From Streptococcus pneumoniae (GTDB taxonomy: Bacteria; Bacillota; Bacilli; Lactobacillales; Streptococcaceae), in the NCBI GenBank assembly GCA_040719455.1, contig JBFDTN010000001.1:930001-994000 (forward strand): DNA of 64,000 nucleotides, given 5' to 3'. Positions 10,390 to 20,852 of the stretch are shown here, one piece after another. The translations under genes and the position numbers were made by a program. A model generated the notes under the pieces. The model saw only the letters and a list, made by a program, of their open reading frames with translations, searched no databases and had not been told where the DNA came from. How positions within the stretch are numbered: the stretch's first letter is position 1; each line of letters begins with the position of its first letter.

Positions 10390-11900
10390 CTTTATTTTTG
10401 TCTATAATAACAGTGAGAAGCCCTATCACTACTACAAATCACGGGGAGGAGAGTAAGTGAGTAGTTCAGCTACTACCTCGAATAATTATAGGTGTGGTTC
10501 TTCCTATCAAGCACAACTAACTGTGACTAAGAGCACGTAAACTTATATTTGGATAAGCGACTCGTTTGTGAAAGGGAAGAGCAGTCAAGGGATAGGAGCT
10601 TCTCTACTTTTGAGAAAGGAGTTTCCTCCTATGTTAAAAATCGTTTATCCTAATTGTTGTGGAATTGATGTGCATAAAACTTTTGTCGTAGCAGTTATTG
10701 CCATCACCAATAGTCAAGGAATTACTGAGTACCATCGTAAACGCTTCTCCACCTTTACCAATGGACTCACTCAGCTACGTGATTGGTTGGAATATTATTC
10801 CTGCTTCGATGTCTGTATGGAATCTACTGGTAAATACTCGATTCCTGTTTTCAATATCCTAGAAGAACAGACCAATGTCTGCTTAGCTCATCCCAAATAT
10901 GTCAAAGCTATTCGAGGAAAGAAAACCGACAAGAAAGATGCGCAATGGATAGCCGACCTCTTCAAGCATGATTTAGTTGCTTCTAGCTTTATTCCCCCGC
11001 TCAAAATCAGACAATTACGTGACCTATTTCGCTATCGAATGAAATTAACACAACTTCAAGTTAGCGAGAAAAATCGTTACCAAAACTGCCTAACTTGGTC
11101 TAATCTTCAAATTGCAAGTGTCGTTTCCGATGTCTTCGGAAAGAGTGCTCAAGCTATTATTACAAGCATCCTTGACAATCCTGAAGAGAAACCAAACATT
11201 GAACAACTCGTTCACAAGAGAATGAAGGATAAAGTGCAAGACTTGGAAATCGCTACGGAAGGCGAATTAACACCTGAACAAGCTGAGAAAATCAGAGTCA
11301 TCAAAGCCCACTATGATGCCCTAGCTATCTGTAAAGAAGACTTAGAAGCAATGATTCGGGAATTGGGAAAAGAATATCAAGAACAGGTCAAGTTAATTCA
11401 AACTGTGCCTGGTTTCAAAGAGGAACTCTCTGCACTCAGAATCATTTCTGAAATAGGGGACGATATGACTGTCTTTGATTCTGCTGGAAAACTCTGTTCC
11501 TGGGCTGGACTTGTCCCTGCCAACAATGAAAGTGCGGGGAAGAAATATTCTACTCGTATTTCTAAAGGTGGACAATACCTCAAACCTTTTCTCGTTCAAA
11601 TTGCTAATGCTATTGTTAGGTCTGATAAACATCCTGAATTCAGAAACAAATATCTCAAGCTAAAGAAACGTCGTGGGCACAGAAAAGCTATCATCGCTAT
11701 CTGTCGCAGATTACTGGTTTCTGTGTACCAAGTGCTACGGAAACAAGAAGACTACAATCCTGTTTTACAAGGACTGACCGAAATACGAAATCCTGATAAA
11801 ACGATGTCTGTTCAAGACGCTGTTCGTTTTGCACAACAGCACGGATTCAATGTCGCTTAATCTCAAAAATCAGGTTTCAACACCTCTTTTTAGTGCGCCC
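10390..11900 (+). mobile_element. IS110-family insertion sequence (ends approximate)
   Basis: A full-length IS110 transposase gene (10631-11860) lies between tyrA and the YlbF gene, which are normally neighbours in the streptococcal aromatic cluster. IS110 elements lack terminal inverted repeats, so I cannot fix the ends; the coordinates given only bracket the element. About 240 bases of structured non-coding DNA precede the transposase gene, the position where IS110-group elements encode their bridge RNA. Confidence 0.75.
10631..11860 (+). CDS. IS110 family transposase (DEDD recombinase)
   Basis: The 409-residue protein has the N-terminal RuvC-like DEDD domain: CCGIDVHKTFVVAVI holds the first Asp, CMESTGKYS the Glu, and GKKTDKKDAQWIADL the last Asp pair. 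The C-terminal Transposase_20 domain has TVPGFKEELSALRIISEIGD and the serine-containing AGLVPANNESAGK segment. Such enzymes insert elements by site-specific recombination guided by a bridge RNA. ATG 10631 was chosen because AGGAG sits nine bases upstream; an in-frame GTG at 10568 would add 21 residues before the conserved start. The gene is intact, so the element may be active. Confidence 0.93.
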   Translation: MLKIVYPNCCGIDVHKTFVVAVIAITNSQGITEYHRKRFSTFTNGLTQLRDWLEYYSCFDVCMESTGKYSIPVFNILEEQTNVCLAHPKYVKAIRGKKTDKKDAQWIADLFKHDLVASSFIPPLKIRQLRDLFRYRMKLTQLQVSEKNRYQNCLTWSNLQIASVVSDVFGKSAQAIITSILDNPEEKPNIEQLVHKRMKDKVQDLEIATEGELTPEQAEKIRVIKAHYDALAICKEDLEAMIRELGKEYQEQVKLIQTVPGFKEELSALRIISEIGDDMTVFDSAGKLCSWAGLVPANNESAGKKYSTRISKGGQYLKPFLVQIANAIVRSDKHPEFRNKYLKLKKRRGHRKAIIAICRRLLVSVYQVLRKQEDYNPVLQGLTEIRNPDKTMSVQDAVRFAQQHGFNVA

Positions 11901-11957
11901 AAAATTAGGATAAACAATAAATCAATTAGCTTTTATTTTTTTTCAAACTTCTCCTTT

Positions 11958-13064
11958 TTAATCAATAAATACTTGGTAAGGGGTGTTGGTTTCAATGATA
12001 TGAGCAGATTTTTCCAAATCTTCGCGATTTTTAAAGGTAATCTGCAAAATACCGTTGATGTCTTCTCGATTTTCTTCGTTGATGTGGATGTTGACCACAG
12101 AAGTGCCACGCAAAAGCTCTAAAATGCCCAAAATAGCATCTTCTTCGTCCGGCACATTGACAAAGAGGTCATAAAAGCTATCAACACCAGCTCGTTTGTG
12201 GATGTTCATTTCCTTGCGCTTCAGACGACCATGGTTGAAAAACTCCCACACTTTGTCCTCTTCTTCTGCTCGGATCAGCTCTGCTACCTTGTCCAATCGA
12301 AGTTTAAAATCCTCTATTCGCTGTAAGATTTCCTCTTTATTGGTCATCAAAATCGAGGTCCACATTCCCGGCTCGCTTTCTGCGATCCGCGTCATATCTC
12401 GAAAACCACCTGCTGCAAAATGCTGAACCATTTCATGATTCTCCGCATAAGCAGCAGCCTGCTCCATGAGACTAGACGCTAGAACATGGGGAAAATGGCT
12501 AATTTGACTGGTGACTCTATCATGCTCTGCTGCATCAATCTCAATAAAACGAGCATGGAGTCCTGATAGAAGCTCTTTCAAGGTCGGAATCGTTTCCTCA
12601 CCTGTCAAACGTGACGGTGTGAAAATATAATAAGCATTTTCAAACAAATTCACATCTGCTGCACTTGCCCCAGACTTGTGACTCCCTGCCATGGGGTGTC
12701 CTCCAACAAAGGAAATCCCAGGCTGAGCTAGGTAGGTTTCTGCTGCTGTTACGATTTCAAGCTTTGTTGAGCCAGCGTCCGTCACGATCGCTCCTTTTTT
12801 CAGGGGAACAGTCGCCAAATCTCTCAAAAAATCAATAGTCTGCTGGATTGGCACGGCTAAAATAATCACATCCGCTTTTGGAGCTAGGGAAAGAAAATCA
12901 TCCGTTGCCTGATCAACCATGCCCTTTTCCAGTGCTATTTGCCGTGATTGCTCGCCTCGATTGTAGCCCCAGACTTCAATCTCTGGATGGTCCCGCTTGA
13001 TGCCTAGTGCGATAGACGCCCCAATTAAACCTAGACCTGCAATATATACAACTTTCGTCTCCAC
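11958..13064 (-). CDS. tyrA: Prephenate dehydrogenase with ACT domain
   Basis: The 368-residue enzyme oxidises prephenate to 4-hydroxyphenylpyruvate with NAD+ for tyrosine. The Rossmann start VVYIAGLGLIGASIALGI, the substrate-site GGHPMAGSHKSG, the histidine segment SQISHFPHVLASSL and a C-terminal ACT domain (about residues 295-365) are visible; the ACT domain implies tyrosine feedback. Translation begins at GTG 13064, preceded by AAGGAG at five bases spacing. Its usual downstream partner, the YlbF gene, is separated from it by the IS110 insertion. Confidence 0.94.
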   Translation of the reverse strand: METKVVYIAGLGLIGASIALGIKRDHPEIEVWGYNRGEQSRQIALEKGMVDQATDDFLSLAPKADVIILAVPIQQTIDFLRDLATVPLKKGAIVTDAGSTKLEIVTAAETYLAQPGISFVGGHPMAGSHKSGASAADVNLFENAYYIFTPSRLTGEETIPTLKELLSGLHARFIEIDAAEHDRVTSQISHFPHVLASSLMEQAAAYAENHEMVQHFAAGGFRDMTRIAESEPGMWTSILMTNKEEILQRIEDFKLRLDKVAELIRAEEEDKVWEFFNHGRLKRKEMNIHKRAGVDSFYDLFVNVPDEEDAILGILELLRGTSVVNIHINEENREDINGILQITFKNREDLEKSAHIIETNTPYQVFID

Positions 13065-13452
13065 TATTTCTCCTTCCTCAAACAGGATTTATTCGCATGC
13101 AATCAATGATTATGCATACCTTACAACATTCAACATCTAACGAACATCCACAATTAAGAAATGGGGAAGGTGAGACTCAATCGAGGTTGGGACAAAAGTA
13201 CCCAACTTCTTTATTTTTATAGTTTGAACAGTTTGACGCAGTAGTTGTCGGGCTTGTAAAACATTCATAAATCAATATTCTACAAGCCGCGTCAACCTTG
13301 CGGGGGTGGGACTACAAAATCGATTTCTACGAAATCACGATTTTTGTCCCACTACCTTTTCTCACTCCTTTATCTCAAAATTCGGACTAAAGCTCAGATC
13401 GAACTGAAATTCAATGATGTCAGAATGTGATTGTTGATAAGTCTAACGAGTA
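13065..13452. other. aroC-tyrA gap with three nested or serial hairpins
   Basis: The 388-base gap has no credible gene. It holds GGTTGGG...CCCAAC (about 13185-13206), a long interrupted stem (TTGACGC at 13233 and GGCTTGTA at 13251 pairing with TACAAGCC-GCGTCAA at 13281-13295), and GTGGGAC...GTCCCAC with an inner CAAAATCG/CGATTTTTG stem (13306-13352). These could be attenuation or processing structures between aroC and tyrA, or dispersed repeats. Confidence 0.6.
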
Positions 13453-14619
13453 TTAAAAGCCTTTCACATAGGCACGGTGAGCTTCCACCGCTTCTTTTAA
13501 TTCCTCCATATTATCAGAAGAAAATTTATCTAAGACTTCTGCTGCAAGGACGGTGGCAACCACGCTTTCCATAACAACTCCTGCTGCTGGAAGAGCCGTT
13601 GGGTCGCTTCGCTCCACTGTCGCCTTGTACGGTTCGTGCGTCTCAATATCCACACTCATCAAAGGTTTATAAAGAGTCGGAATCGGCTTCATCACGCCAC
13701 GAATGACGATTGGCTCGCCATTGGTCATCCCGCCTTCAAATCCACCGAGATTATTGGTCCGACGGGTAAAGCCGTGTTCTTGCGACCACAAAATCTCATC
13801 CATGACTTGGCTTCCTTTCAGACGTCCTGCTTCAAAGCCTACTCCAAATTCAACTCCCTTAAAGGCATTGATTGAAACCACTCCTTGGGCGAGTTTGGCA
13901 TCTAACTTGCGATCCCATTGGACAAAGGAACCCAGTCCCACCGGCACTCCTCCGACAATCGTCTCAACAATCCCGCCAATGGTATCCCCATCTTTCTTGA
14001 TTTGGTCAATATAGGCCTTGATTTCTGCTTCTTTTTCAGGATTGACAATCGACACTTCAGACTCTCGTGCAAGACGCTTAATCTCAGCAACACTCAAGCC
14101 ATCTGGCACCTCCACATCGATCCCTCCAAAGGTCACGATATGGCTAGCCACATCCATCCCAAGCTCTTCTAAAATGCGCTTTGCAACAGATCCAACTGCC
14201 ACGCGCATAGTCGTTTCACGCGCACTAGAGCGCTCGAGGGAATTGCGCAAATCAGAAAAGCGGTACTTCATCCCTCCGACCAAGTCTGCATGCCCAGGAC
14301 GTGGTTTGGTAATCTTACGCAGTCCTTTTTTCTTGTCTTCTACATCTGCGACATTCATAATGTCCAACCATTTCTTATGATCCAGATTCGTGACGTTCAG
14401 GGTAATCGGTCCTCCCATGGTCAAGCCATGACGGACTCCTGAAGTGATTTCCACCTGATCACTTTCGATTTTCATACGCTCTCCACGACCGTAGCCACCT
14501 TGGCGGCGTTTTAATTCCGCATTGATGTAGTCAGCACTCAAAGGAAGTCCTGCTGGGACTCCTTCGATAATCGCTGTCAAACGTGGTCCGTGCGACTCTC
14601 CTGCTGTTAAATATCTCAT
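13453..14619 (-). CDS. aroC: Chorismate synthase
   Basis: The 388-residue FMN-dependent enzyme removes phosphate from EPSP to make chorismate. It begins [20 protein letters not shown], has [15 protein letters not shown], the [13 protein letters not shown] signature, [13 protein letters not shown] and the C-terminal [13 protein letters not shown]. No flavin reductase fusion is present, so it depends on reduced FMN from elsewhere. AGGGAG precedes the ATG. It follows aroB by 48 bases and is separated from tyrA by a structured gap. Confidence 0.95.
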   Translation of the reverse strand: MRYLTAGESHGPRLTAIIEGVPAGLPLSADYINAELKRRQGGYGRGERMKIESDQVEITSGVRHGLTMGGPITLNVTNLDHKKWLDIMNVADVEDKKKGLRKITKPRPGHADLVGGMKYRFSDLRNSLERSSARETTMRVAVGSVAKRILEELGMDVASHIVTFGGIDVEVPDGLSVAEIKRLARESEVSIVNPEKEAEIKAYIDQIKKDGDTIGGIVETIVGGVPVGLGSFVQWDRKLDAKLAQGVVSINAFKGVEFGVGFEAGRLKGSQVMDEILWSQEHGFTRRTNNLGGFEGGMTNGEPIVIRGVMKPIPTLYKPLMSVDIETHEPYKATVERSDPTALPAAGVVMESVVATVLAAEVLDKFSSDNMEELKEAVEAHRAYVKGF

Positions 14620-14667
14620 CTCATTCTCCCTCTACATTTTCTCATTCTTAGGTTAACAAGGCTGAAT

Positions 14668-15735
14668 TTAAGCTTTCAAATACTCTTTCAAATCTAGCAA
14701 TGGCACTTCGTGGATCTGAGCTGTGCCAATCTCTGGTACTAAAACTAGCTTGATATTGGCTCCTCTTGCTTTCTTATCATGCAGCAGTGCTTGATAGAGT
14801 TCCTCTTCCTGCCCAGCTTGATAGCTGATTGGTAAGCCAAACTTTTCACACATGCTCATGATGTCTTGCGTCAAGCCTTGCTGGATGAAGCCTTTTCTTT
14901 CTGCCACACGAGAAATCTGTACCATGCCCATAGCCACGGCCTCACCATGCATCACCTGTCCATAACCAGCAGACGCTTCAATCGCGTGCCCAATCGTATG
15001 CCCAAAATTCAGATACAAACGAACGCCGTTATCCAACTCATCTTCCACTACGACTCTTCGCTTAACATTGCAGGAATGATAGATAATACTCTCCGCATGT
15101 TCATAGATGGATTCCACACTACCATCCATCTCCTCTAATTCTTGCCAAAGCTCTTTATCAGCAATCAAGCCATACTTGATGACCTCTCCCATGCCTTCAA
15201 TTAATTCACGCTTGCCAAGGGTTTCTAAGGTCTCAGGGTCAATCAAGACACCGTCTGGCTGAGCAAAAGTGCCAACCATATTTTTAGCAAAGGGTGTATT
15301 CACTCCTGTTTTTCCTCCGATGGAAGAGTCGACTTGTGCTGTCAAGCTTGTCGCGATCTGCACAAAATGAATTCCCCGCATGTAGGTCGAAGCCACAAAG
15401 CCAGCCAAATCACCAACAACGCCACCCCCAAGAGCGACAATACCGTCACTGCGTGTCATACCAACCTTGACCAAAAACTCATAGACCTTATTGACCGTCT
15501 TTAAGTTCTTGCTTGCTTCTCCTTCTAAAAAGTCAAAGACATAGGTCTCAAAACCAGCATCTTCTAGGCTTAATTTGACTTTTTCTGCATAGAGACTAGC
15601 CACATGATTATCTGTCACGATGACCACTTTTTGCGCTTGCCACAGCTCTTTCAACCAAGAACCAGCTTTTCTTAAACTCCCTTTTTCAATCACAATATCA
15701 TAGGGATGATGGGGTAAATCTACTCTTAATTTCAT
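14668..15735 (-). CDS. aroB: 3-dehydroquinate synthase
   Basis: The 355-residue NAD+ and divalent-metal enzyme cyclises DAHP to 3-dehydroquinate. Motifs include [39 protein letters not shown]-type sequence (here [20 protein letters not shown]), GMGEVIKYG, and the metal-binding [12 protein letters not shown] and [10 protein letters not shown]. It follows aroE by nine bases. No DAHP synthase gene is in the window, so the first pathway step must be encoded elsewhere. Confidence 0.95.
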   Translation of the reverse strand: MKLRVDLPHHPYDIVIEKGSLRKAGSWLKELWQAQKVVIVTDNHVASLYAEKVKLSLEDAGFETYVFDFLEGEASKNLKTVNKVYEFLVKVGMTRSDGIVALGGGVVGDLAGFVASTYMRGIHFVQIATSLTAQVDSSIGGKTGVNTPFAKNMVGTFAQPDGVLIDPETLETLGKRELIEGMGEVIKYGLIADKELWQELEEMDGSVESIYEHAESIIYHSCNVKRRVVVEDELDNGVRLYLNFGHTIGHAIEASAGYGQVMHGEAVAMGMVQISRVAERKGFIQQGLTQDIMSMCEKFGLPISYQAGQEEELYQALLHDKKARGANIKLVLVPEIGTAQIHEVPLLDLKEYLKA

Positions 15736-15744
15736 CTTACTCTC

Positions 15745-16599
15745 CTATTTATAGCGTTTTTCTAATAGTTGCCAAATCTCATCTGTCGGCATTTCTTTTT
15801 CGGTCCACAGCTCAAAAGCACTCGCTGCTTGGTAAAGAAGCATGCCCAAACCATTGACCGTTTGATTGCCTTGCTTTTTCGCCCAAGCTAAAAAAGGTGT
15901 CTCAAAAGGCTGATAAATGACATCTGCCACCAAGGTCTCTGGTTTCAAAGAGAGGGAGCTAGCTAAAGGCAGGGTTTTGCCATCCATTCCTAGACTGGTA
16001 CTATTGACCAAAAGATCAGCCTGTGCTAGCTGTTCTTGTAAAAACGATTCGTCTTCTAGCGAATGAACAAGGATAGCTGTCTGCGTCTTTTCAGCAATCA
16101 CTTCTACATTTTTTTTGACCCTATCCACAGAAGAAGAGCGGGTAAAAATCACAATTTCTCTTGCATCTTGCAAAGCCGCTTCGGCAATAATCGCCATCCC
16201 AGCTCCCCCTGCTCCTAGAATGAGCATGGTTTTGCCTTTTATAGAAAAAGAGGGCAGGCTTCTGAAAAAGCCCTGTCCATCTGTATTGTATCCTATCAAA
16301 CGCCCCTTTTTATGCACCACAGTATTCACCGCCCCAATCAAGCGAGCAGCAGGCGTCACCTCATCCAAATACGGCATTACCGCTTGTTTATAAGGCATGG
16401 AAAGATTGATACCAAACATGTTATAACGCTTGATATTTTGCAGCGTTTCTGCCAAATCTTCTTTGTCAATCTCCCAAGCGACATAGACGCCATTAACCTT
16501 AGTTGCTTTAAAAGCATGGTTATGGATAAACGGTGAAATACTGTGCTTAATGGGATTTGCCACCACAGCAGCTAAGCGTGTATAGCCATCAATCCGCAT
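15745..16599 (-). CDS. aroE: Shikimate dehydrogenase
   Basis: The 284-residue NADPH-dependent enzyme reduces 3-dehydroshikimate. The substrate site [14 protein letters not shown], the catalytic Lys/Asp region ([17 protein letters not shown] and NTDGQGF) and the nucleotide-binding [12 protein letters not shown] are all present. The start overlaps the aroD stop by 11 bases, consistent with one polycistronic message. Confidence 0.94.
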   Translation of the reverse strand: MRIDGYTRLAAVVANPIKHSISPFIHNHAFKATKVNGVYVAWEIDKEDLAETLQNIKRYNMFGINLSMPYKQAVMPYLDEVTPAARLIGAVNTVVHKKGRLIGYNTDGQGFFRSLPSFSIKGKTMLILGAGGAGMAIIAEAALQDAREIVIFTRSSSVDRVKKNVEVIAEKTQTAILVHSLEDESFLQEQLAQADLLVNSTSLGMDGKTLPLASSLSLKPETLVADVIYQPFETPFLAWAKKQGNQTVNGLGMLLYQAASAFELWTEKEMPTDEIWQLLEKRYK

Positions 16600-17266
16600 C
16601 CAAAATCTCCCGAATCCGTTTCATGCTTTGGAGCGAAATCTGCCCTGGCGCACTTGCTTCATCAATACTAGCAAATGACCAGCTAGAGCCCATAACATCA
16701 GCTGCCACACGCGATACTTTTCCGATTTTTCCCATAGAAATGCTGACGAATTCCTGATCTGGATTCAGTGTCTTAAAGCCGCGTGTATAATTCATCAAAT
16801 CAAGCACATCCTGCTCCTGACGAGCCATAACCGACACTTTTACCACTTTTGGTGTTAAGCTGGTTAATTCTGATAAAATTTCCATCATATTTTCAGGCAT
16901 TTTTTCAAAATTATGGTAACTAAGGACTAAATTTGGAAAATCAAGCATCTGCTCAAATACATCTTTATGTGAAAAATACTCAAAATCCACATAATCGGGC
17001 TGGTAAAGGCTAGAGACTTCTTTAATGATTGCGACATATTCTTCATCTGATAAGGCGATTTCTCCCCCTTCTGCCTGTGTGCGCAAGGTAAAAATCAACT
17101 CACGACCAGCAAATTTTTCAAAAATCGCGGGAGCCACTGTCAAAATATCGCTTTTAGGCAGAAAATCTGCTCGCCATTCGATGATATCAGCATCTTCATA
17201 GCGCGACTGATCGATTTTTTCTGCCTCCTCTAAACTTCTGGGCATGACTGATACGACTAATTTCAT
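16589..17266 (-). CDS. aroD: 3-dehydroquinate dehydratase, type I
   Basis: The 225-residue class I enzyme dehydrates 3-dehydroquinate through a Schiff base. The substrate-binding EWRADFL, the active-site His in [11 protein letters not shown] and the Schiff-base Lys in [16 protein letters not shown] are recognisable, as is the C-terminal [18 protein letters not shown] loop. Its ATG overlaps the upstream methyltransferase stop by four bases (ATGA), so the pathway genes are coupled to that gene. Confidence 0.94.
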   Translation of the reverse strand: MKLVVSVMPRSLEEAEKIDQSRYEDADIIEWRADFLPKSDILTVAPAIFEKFAGRELIFTLRTQAEGGEIALSDEEYVAIIKEVSSLYQPDYVDFEYFSHKDVFEQMLDFPNLVLSYHNFEKMPENMMEILSELTSLTPKVVKVSVMARQEQDVLDLMNYTRGFKTLNPDQEFVSISMGKIGKVSRVAADVMGSSWSFASIDEASAPGQISLQSMKRIREILDAD

Positions 17267-18426
17267 TTGTCCACCTTAATTGTAAATACCTTGAGGTAGT
17301 TACTACTTTCATCTTTTTTATTATAAGCAAAATCTGCTGGTAAACCGTACTCAGAAAGATAGGTATGTAGTATCTTTCCAAATCCTTTTTCAATTTCTTG
17401 TTTAAAGCGTTTGTAAGAGAGATTGGCTGCATTGGTACTCGTAATGAGAATCCCGTTTGGCGCTAAAATCTCTAAGCTTTCCTCAATCAATTTATGATAA
17501 TCCTTAGCGACTGAAAACGTCCGCTTTTTATTGCGTGCGAAACTAGGCGGATCTAAAACGATAACATCATACATCAAACCGTGCCGTTTCGCATATTTGA
17601 AATACTCAAATACATCCATGACTACCAAACGGTGATTGTCCATATCTAAGCTATTTGCCACAAAATGAGCTTCTGATAACTCGCGGCTGCGCTTTGCTAG
17701 ATCAACAGAGGTCGTCTCACGCGCTCCTCCGATCGATGCAGCAACTGAAAATGCCGCGGTATAGGAAAACATATTTAATAGCGACTTATCAGCTGCTAGA
17801 CCGTCAACAAGAGAGCTTCGCACCTCATGCTGATCCAGAAAAATCCCCGTCATCAAACCATCGTTTAAAAAGACTTGATAAAAAACACCATTTTCAAGGA
17901 CTAAAAAGGGCTCTTCCTGCTCTTGACCATACAGATACGCAGACTCGTATTCAAGCCCCTTAAAACGAATCTTCTCATAAGCGCCTAAAATCTCTGGATA
18001 GATTTTTTGAAAAGCAGAGATAATGACTTCTTTTAGCTGATAAACATAGGCATTGTACCACGAAAAGACCGCATGCTCGCCGTATAAATCAATCGTAAAA
18101 CCACCAAACCCATCTCCCTCTTGATTAAAGAGCCGATAAGCCGTCGTATTTGTATCCTCTTGATAAGCTGTCCGCTTAGCCTTTGCTTTGTTCAACAGCT
18201 CCTCAAAAAATGCTTGATCAAAAGAGACAGAGCCTCTCGTCACAAACCAACCCACTCCCTTGTGTTGAAGAGAGAGGTAGCCCGTACCTAAGAAAGCACC
18301 CTTACGATTGTAGAATTTTACTGCTTGATTGCTGAACGAGAGGTCTGAAAAATCGTCCTTTTCCAAAATCCATCTGCCTCGATTTAGCTTTTCTTCTGCC
18401 GAAGATTGAAGAGTCACTTGTTTCAT
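17263..18426 (-). CDS. Class I SAM-dependent rRNA methyltransferase, RlmI-like
   Basis: The 387-residue protein has an N-terminal PUA-like domain, a central EEHD-type domain and a C-terminal Rossmann methyltransferase domain. [16 protein letters not shown] is the SAM-binding motif and [12 protein letters not shown] the catalytic NPPY-type loop. RlmI in E. coli makes m5C1962 in 23S rRNA, but this subfamily (YwbD-like) is not proven to share the target. I start at ATG 18426; the open frame runs further but the promoter -10 sits six bases upstream of that ATG, so the message is probably leaderless. It is the first gene of the aromatic operon, which puts a leaderless start at the head of the pathway. 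Confidence 0.85.
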   Translation of the reverse strand: MKQVTLQSSAEEKLNRGRWILEKDDFSDLSFSNQAVKFYNRKGAFLGTGYLSLQHKGVGWFVTRGSVSFDQAFFEELLNKAKAKRTAYQEDTNTTAYRLFNQEGDGFGGFTIDLYGEHAVFSWYNAYVYQLKEVIISAFQKIYPEILGAYEKIRFKGLEYESAYLYGQEQEEPFLVLENGVFYQVFLNDGLMTGIFLDQHEVRSSLVDGLAADKSLLNMFSYTAAFSVAASIGGARETTSVDLAKRSRELSEAHFVANSLDMDNHRLVVMDVFEYFKYAKRHGLMYDVIVLDPPSFARNKKRTFSVAKDYHKLIEESLEILAPNGILITSTNAANLSYKRFKQEIEKGFGKILHTYLSEYGLPADFAYNKKDESSNYLKVFTIKVDK

Positions 18427-18432
18427 AGACCT

Positions 18433-18461
18433 ATTATACCAAATTTTGTGACTTTTCTCAA
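18433..18461 (-). promoter_or_regulatory. Promoter of the aromatic operon, leaderless type
   Basis: TTGAGA (18456-18461), 17 bases and TATAAT (18433-18438) on the minus strand, followed after six bases by the ATG at 18426. Confidence 0.75.
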
Positions 18462-18602
18462 AATAATGTCTAAATATAGGATAAAAAATCTCCCATACTT
18501 TCTCGACCACTCCTTTTTGGGCTAAATAGAGAAGATTTTTTTATTTTATGTTATACTTTAAATGATGAAAATTTTAGGAAATAAGACAAGGATGTACATA
18601 TT

Positions 18603-20798
18603 GTGAAAAAAACAGCTCGATTTATGCTCCGATTCATGAGCACTCGGCTAGGTTTTGTCTTAACCTTGCTCATATTGTACTGGTTCAAAACCATGTGGGC
18701 CTATACAATTGATTTTGATTTAGATATTAAGGGACTCTATCAGGTATTTCTAGCAATGCTCAATCCCATTCCTTTGGGACTGCTTCTGATTGGTCTTGCC
18801 CTTTACGTTAAAAGGACAAAGTTATTTTATGGTTTCGCCATTGCCATTTATCTGATGCTCTTTGCTTGGCTGATGTCAAATGCCATCTACTACCGAGAAT
18901 TTAGTGATTTTGTGACGGTGAATACCATGTTAGCCTCAAGCAGTGTCTCGGCTGGACTCGGCGAAGCAGCCCTAGAGCTTTTTCGTCCTTGGGATTTGGT
19001 CTATGTGATTGACTTTCCAGTCCTTGCTTTCTTGCTTTACAAAAAGTATATTCGCCTTGATGAGCGAGTGTTTAACAAGCGAGCAAGCTTTGCAGTGACT
19101 GCTTTGTCCAGCATGCTCTTTTCTGCTAATCTCTTTCTAGCAGAAATCGACCGTCCAGAGCTATTGACCCGTGGATTTTCCAACTACTATGTCGTACGGG
19201 CTCTCGGTCTTCCAGCTTTTTTAGGGTATAGCGGCAATCAAACGTATAGCGCCAATAAAGAGCGCTCAAAAGCCAGTGCTGAGGACCTCAAGCCTGTCGA
19301 AGACTATATCGCTAGCCACTATGCCAAACCAAATCCTGACTATTATGGTATTGCTAAAGGGCGTAATGTTTTCTATATCCATCTGGAGAGTTTCCAACAA
19401 TTTTTGATTGACTATAAACTGACAGCAGATGGTAAAGAATACGAAGTCACACCGTTTCTAAACTCGATCTATCATTCCAACTCGACCTTTGCCTTTCCAA
19501 ATGTCTTTAACCAAGTCAAGGCTGGAAAGACTTCCGATGCTGAAACGATGATTGAAACAGGATTGTTTGGTCTTAACCAAGGTTCCTTTATGGTCAACTA
19601 CGGAGGCACCAATACCCAGCAAGCAGCTCCCTTTATCCTATCCCAACAGGGATATCAATCAAGCGCTGTCTTTCATGGGAATGCAGGAAGCTTTTGGAAC
19701 CGCAACACAACTTATAAGCAATGGGGATACAATTATTTCTTTGACTCATCTTACTTCACCAAGCAAGATGACACCAACTCCTTCCAATATGGCTTAAATG
19801 ATAAGATTATGTTGAAGGACTCCATCAAGTACCTAGAGCGAATGCAGCAGCCTTTCTACGCTAAGTTTATCACCGTTTCCAATCACTATCCTTACACGAC
19901 TAGCTTGATTGGAGATGAGGTGGGCTTTCCCTTGGCAGATACCAAGGACGAAACCATCAATGGCTACTTTGCAACAGCCAATTATCTGGATGCAGCGATA
20001 AAATCCTTCTTTGATTACCTAAAGGCAGCAGGTCTATATGAGAATTCAGTCATTGTCCTTTATGGGGACCACTACGGGATTTCCAATTCTAGAAATCCTG
20101 CCTTGGCACCGTTGATTGGCAAGAACTCTGAAACTTGGTCGAGCTATGATAATGCCATGCTCCAGCGTATTCCGTATATGGTAGTGGTTCCAGGGACTGA
20201 TAAAGGGAAAGTCATTCCAACCTATGGCGGAGAGATTGATATGCTTCCAACCTTGGAACACCTCTTAGGAATCGACTCTAGTCAGTATCTACAAGTAGGA
20301 CAAGATTTGCTCTCGAAAGAGCACCAACAAATCGTCGCCTTTCGTTCGTCCAACTACTTTGTCACTCCCAAATACACCAGTTACAGTGGTAGAACTTACT
20401 ATACTGAAACAGGAGAGGAAATTACTCTCCCTGATGAGTCAACCAAGGCAGAGTTAGATAAGATTCGCGAGGCAGCTAATACCCAGCTAAAAATGAGCGA
20501 CGCTATCCAGACAGGAGACCTTCTGCGCTTCTACACTGCAGATGGCTTAGGACGAGTGGACACTAAGCAGTACTCTTACAATAATTCGATGAAAGCCTTG
20601 AAAAAGATCGAAGAAGAAAAGGGAGAAAAATCCACCAGCTTATACAGCAAACGTGGAAATATCTCCTCTGTTGATCTCTTCAACTCACCGACCTACAAGG
20701 CTCTTCACCCTGAGCAATTCGCCCCAACACCAAGCAGCGAAAGTGGATCATCCACAGATGAGTCTAGTTCCTCTACTAGCTCTAGCGCAAGTCCGTAA
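18603..20798 (+). CDS. LtaS-like phosphoglycerol transferase / sulfatase-domain membrane protein
   Basis: The 731-residue protein has about five N-terminal membrane segments (residues 1-180) and an extracellular alkaline-phosphatase/sulfatase-fold domain (about 240-600). The metal/nucleophile segments are FYIHLESFQQF, AGKTSDAETM (catalytic Thr), HGNAGSFWNRN and VLYGDHYGISN, as in LtaS enzymes that build the glycerol-phosphate chain of lipoteichoic acid. The C-terminus is a Ser-rich tail (SSESGSSTDESSSSTSSSAS), unusual for LtaS. I accept GTG 18603 because AAGGATG precedes it; a later ATG at 18624 is possible. A terminator follows immediately. Which polymer it makes cannot be told from sequence. 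Confidence 0.85.
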   Translation: MKKTARFMLRFMSTRLGFVLTLLILYWFKTMWAYTIDFDLDIKGLYQVFLAMLNPIPLGLLLIGLALYVKRTKLFYGFAIAIYLMLFAWLMSNAIYYREFSDFVTVNTMLASSSVSAGLGEAALELFRPWDLVYVIDFPVLAFLLYKKYIRLDERVFNKRASFAVTALSSMLFSANLFLAEIDRPELLTRGFSNYYVVRALGLPAFLGYSGNQTYSANKERSKASAEDLKPVEDYIASHYAKPNPDYYGIAKGRNVFYIHLESFQQFLIDYKLTADGKEYEVTPFLNSIYHSNSTFAFPNVFNQVKAGKTSDAETMIETGLFGLNQGSFMVNYGGTNTQQAAPFILSQQGYQSSAVFHGNAGSFWNRNTTYKQWGYNYFFDSSYFTKQDDTNSFQYGLNDKIMLKDSIKYLERMQQPFYAKFITVSNHYPYTTSLIGDEVGFPLADTKDETINGYFATANYLDAAIKSFFDYLKAAGLYENSVIVLYGDHYGISNSRNPALAPLIGKNSETWSSYDNAMLQRIPYMVVVPGTDKGKVIPTYGGEIDMLPTLEHLLGIDSSQYLQVGQDLLSKEHQQIVAFRSSNYFVTPKYTSYSGRTYYTETGEEITLPDESTKAELDKIREAANTQLKMSDAIQTGDLLRFYTADGLGRVDTKQYSYNNSMKALKKIEEEKGEKSTSLYSKRGNISSVDLFNSPTYKALHPEQFAPTPSSESGSSTDESSSSTSSSASP

Positions 20799-20833
20799 AA
20801 ACCTTCAGATGGATATCATCTGAAGGTTTTTTC
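20799..20833 (+). terminator. Terminator of the LtaS-like gene
   Basis: A perfect 13-bp stem (20799-20811 with 20817-20829, AAACCTTCAGATG/CATCTGAAGGTTT) with a five-base loop and T tail begins one base after the stop codon. Confidence 0.92.
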
Positions 20834-20852
20834 TATGTTCAGTTGGTCTATT

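Noticed and set aside
10331-10420. A plus-strand promoter at the TATAAT near 10403
   Set aside because: No -35 element lies at a suitable distance, and the surrounding DNA may be the IS110 flank.
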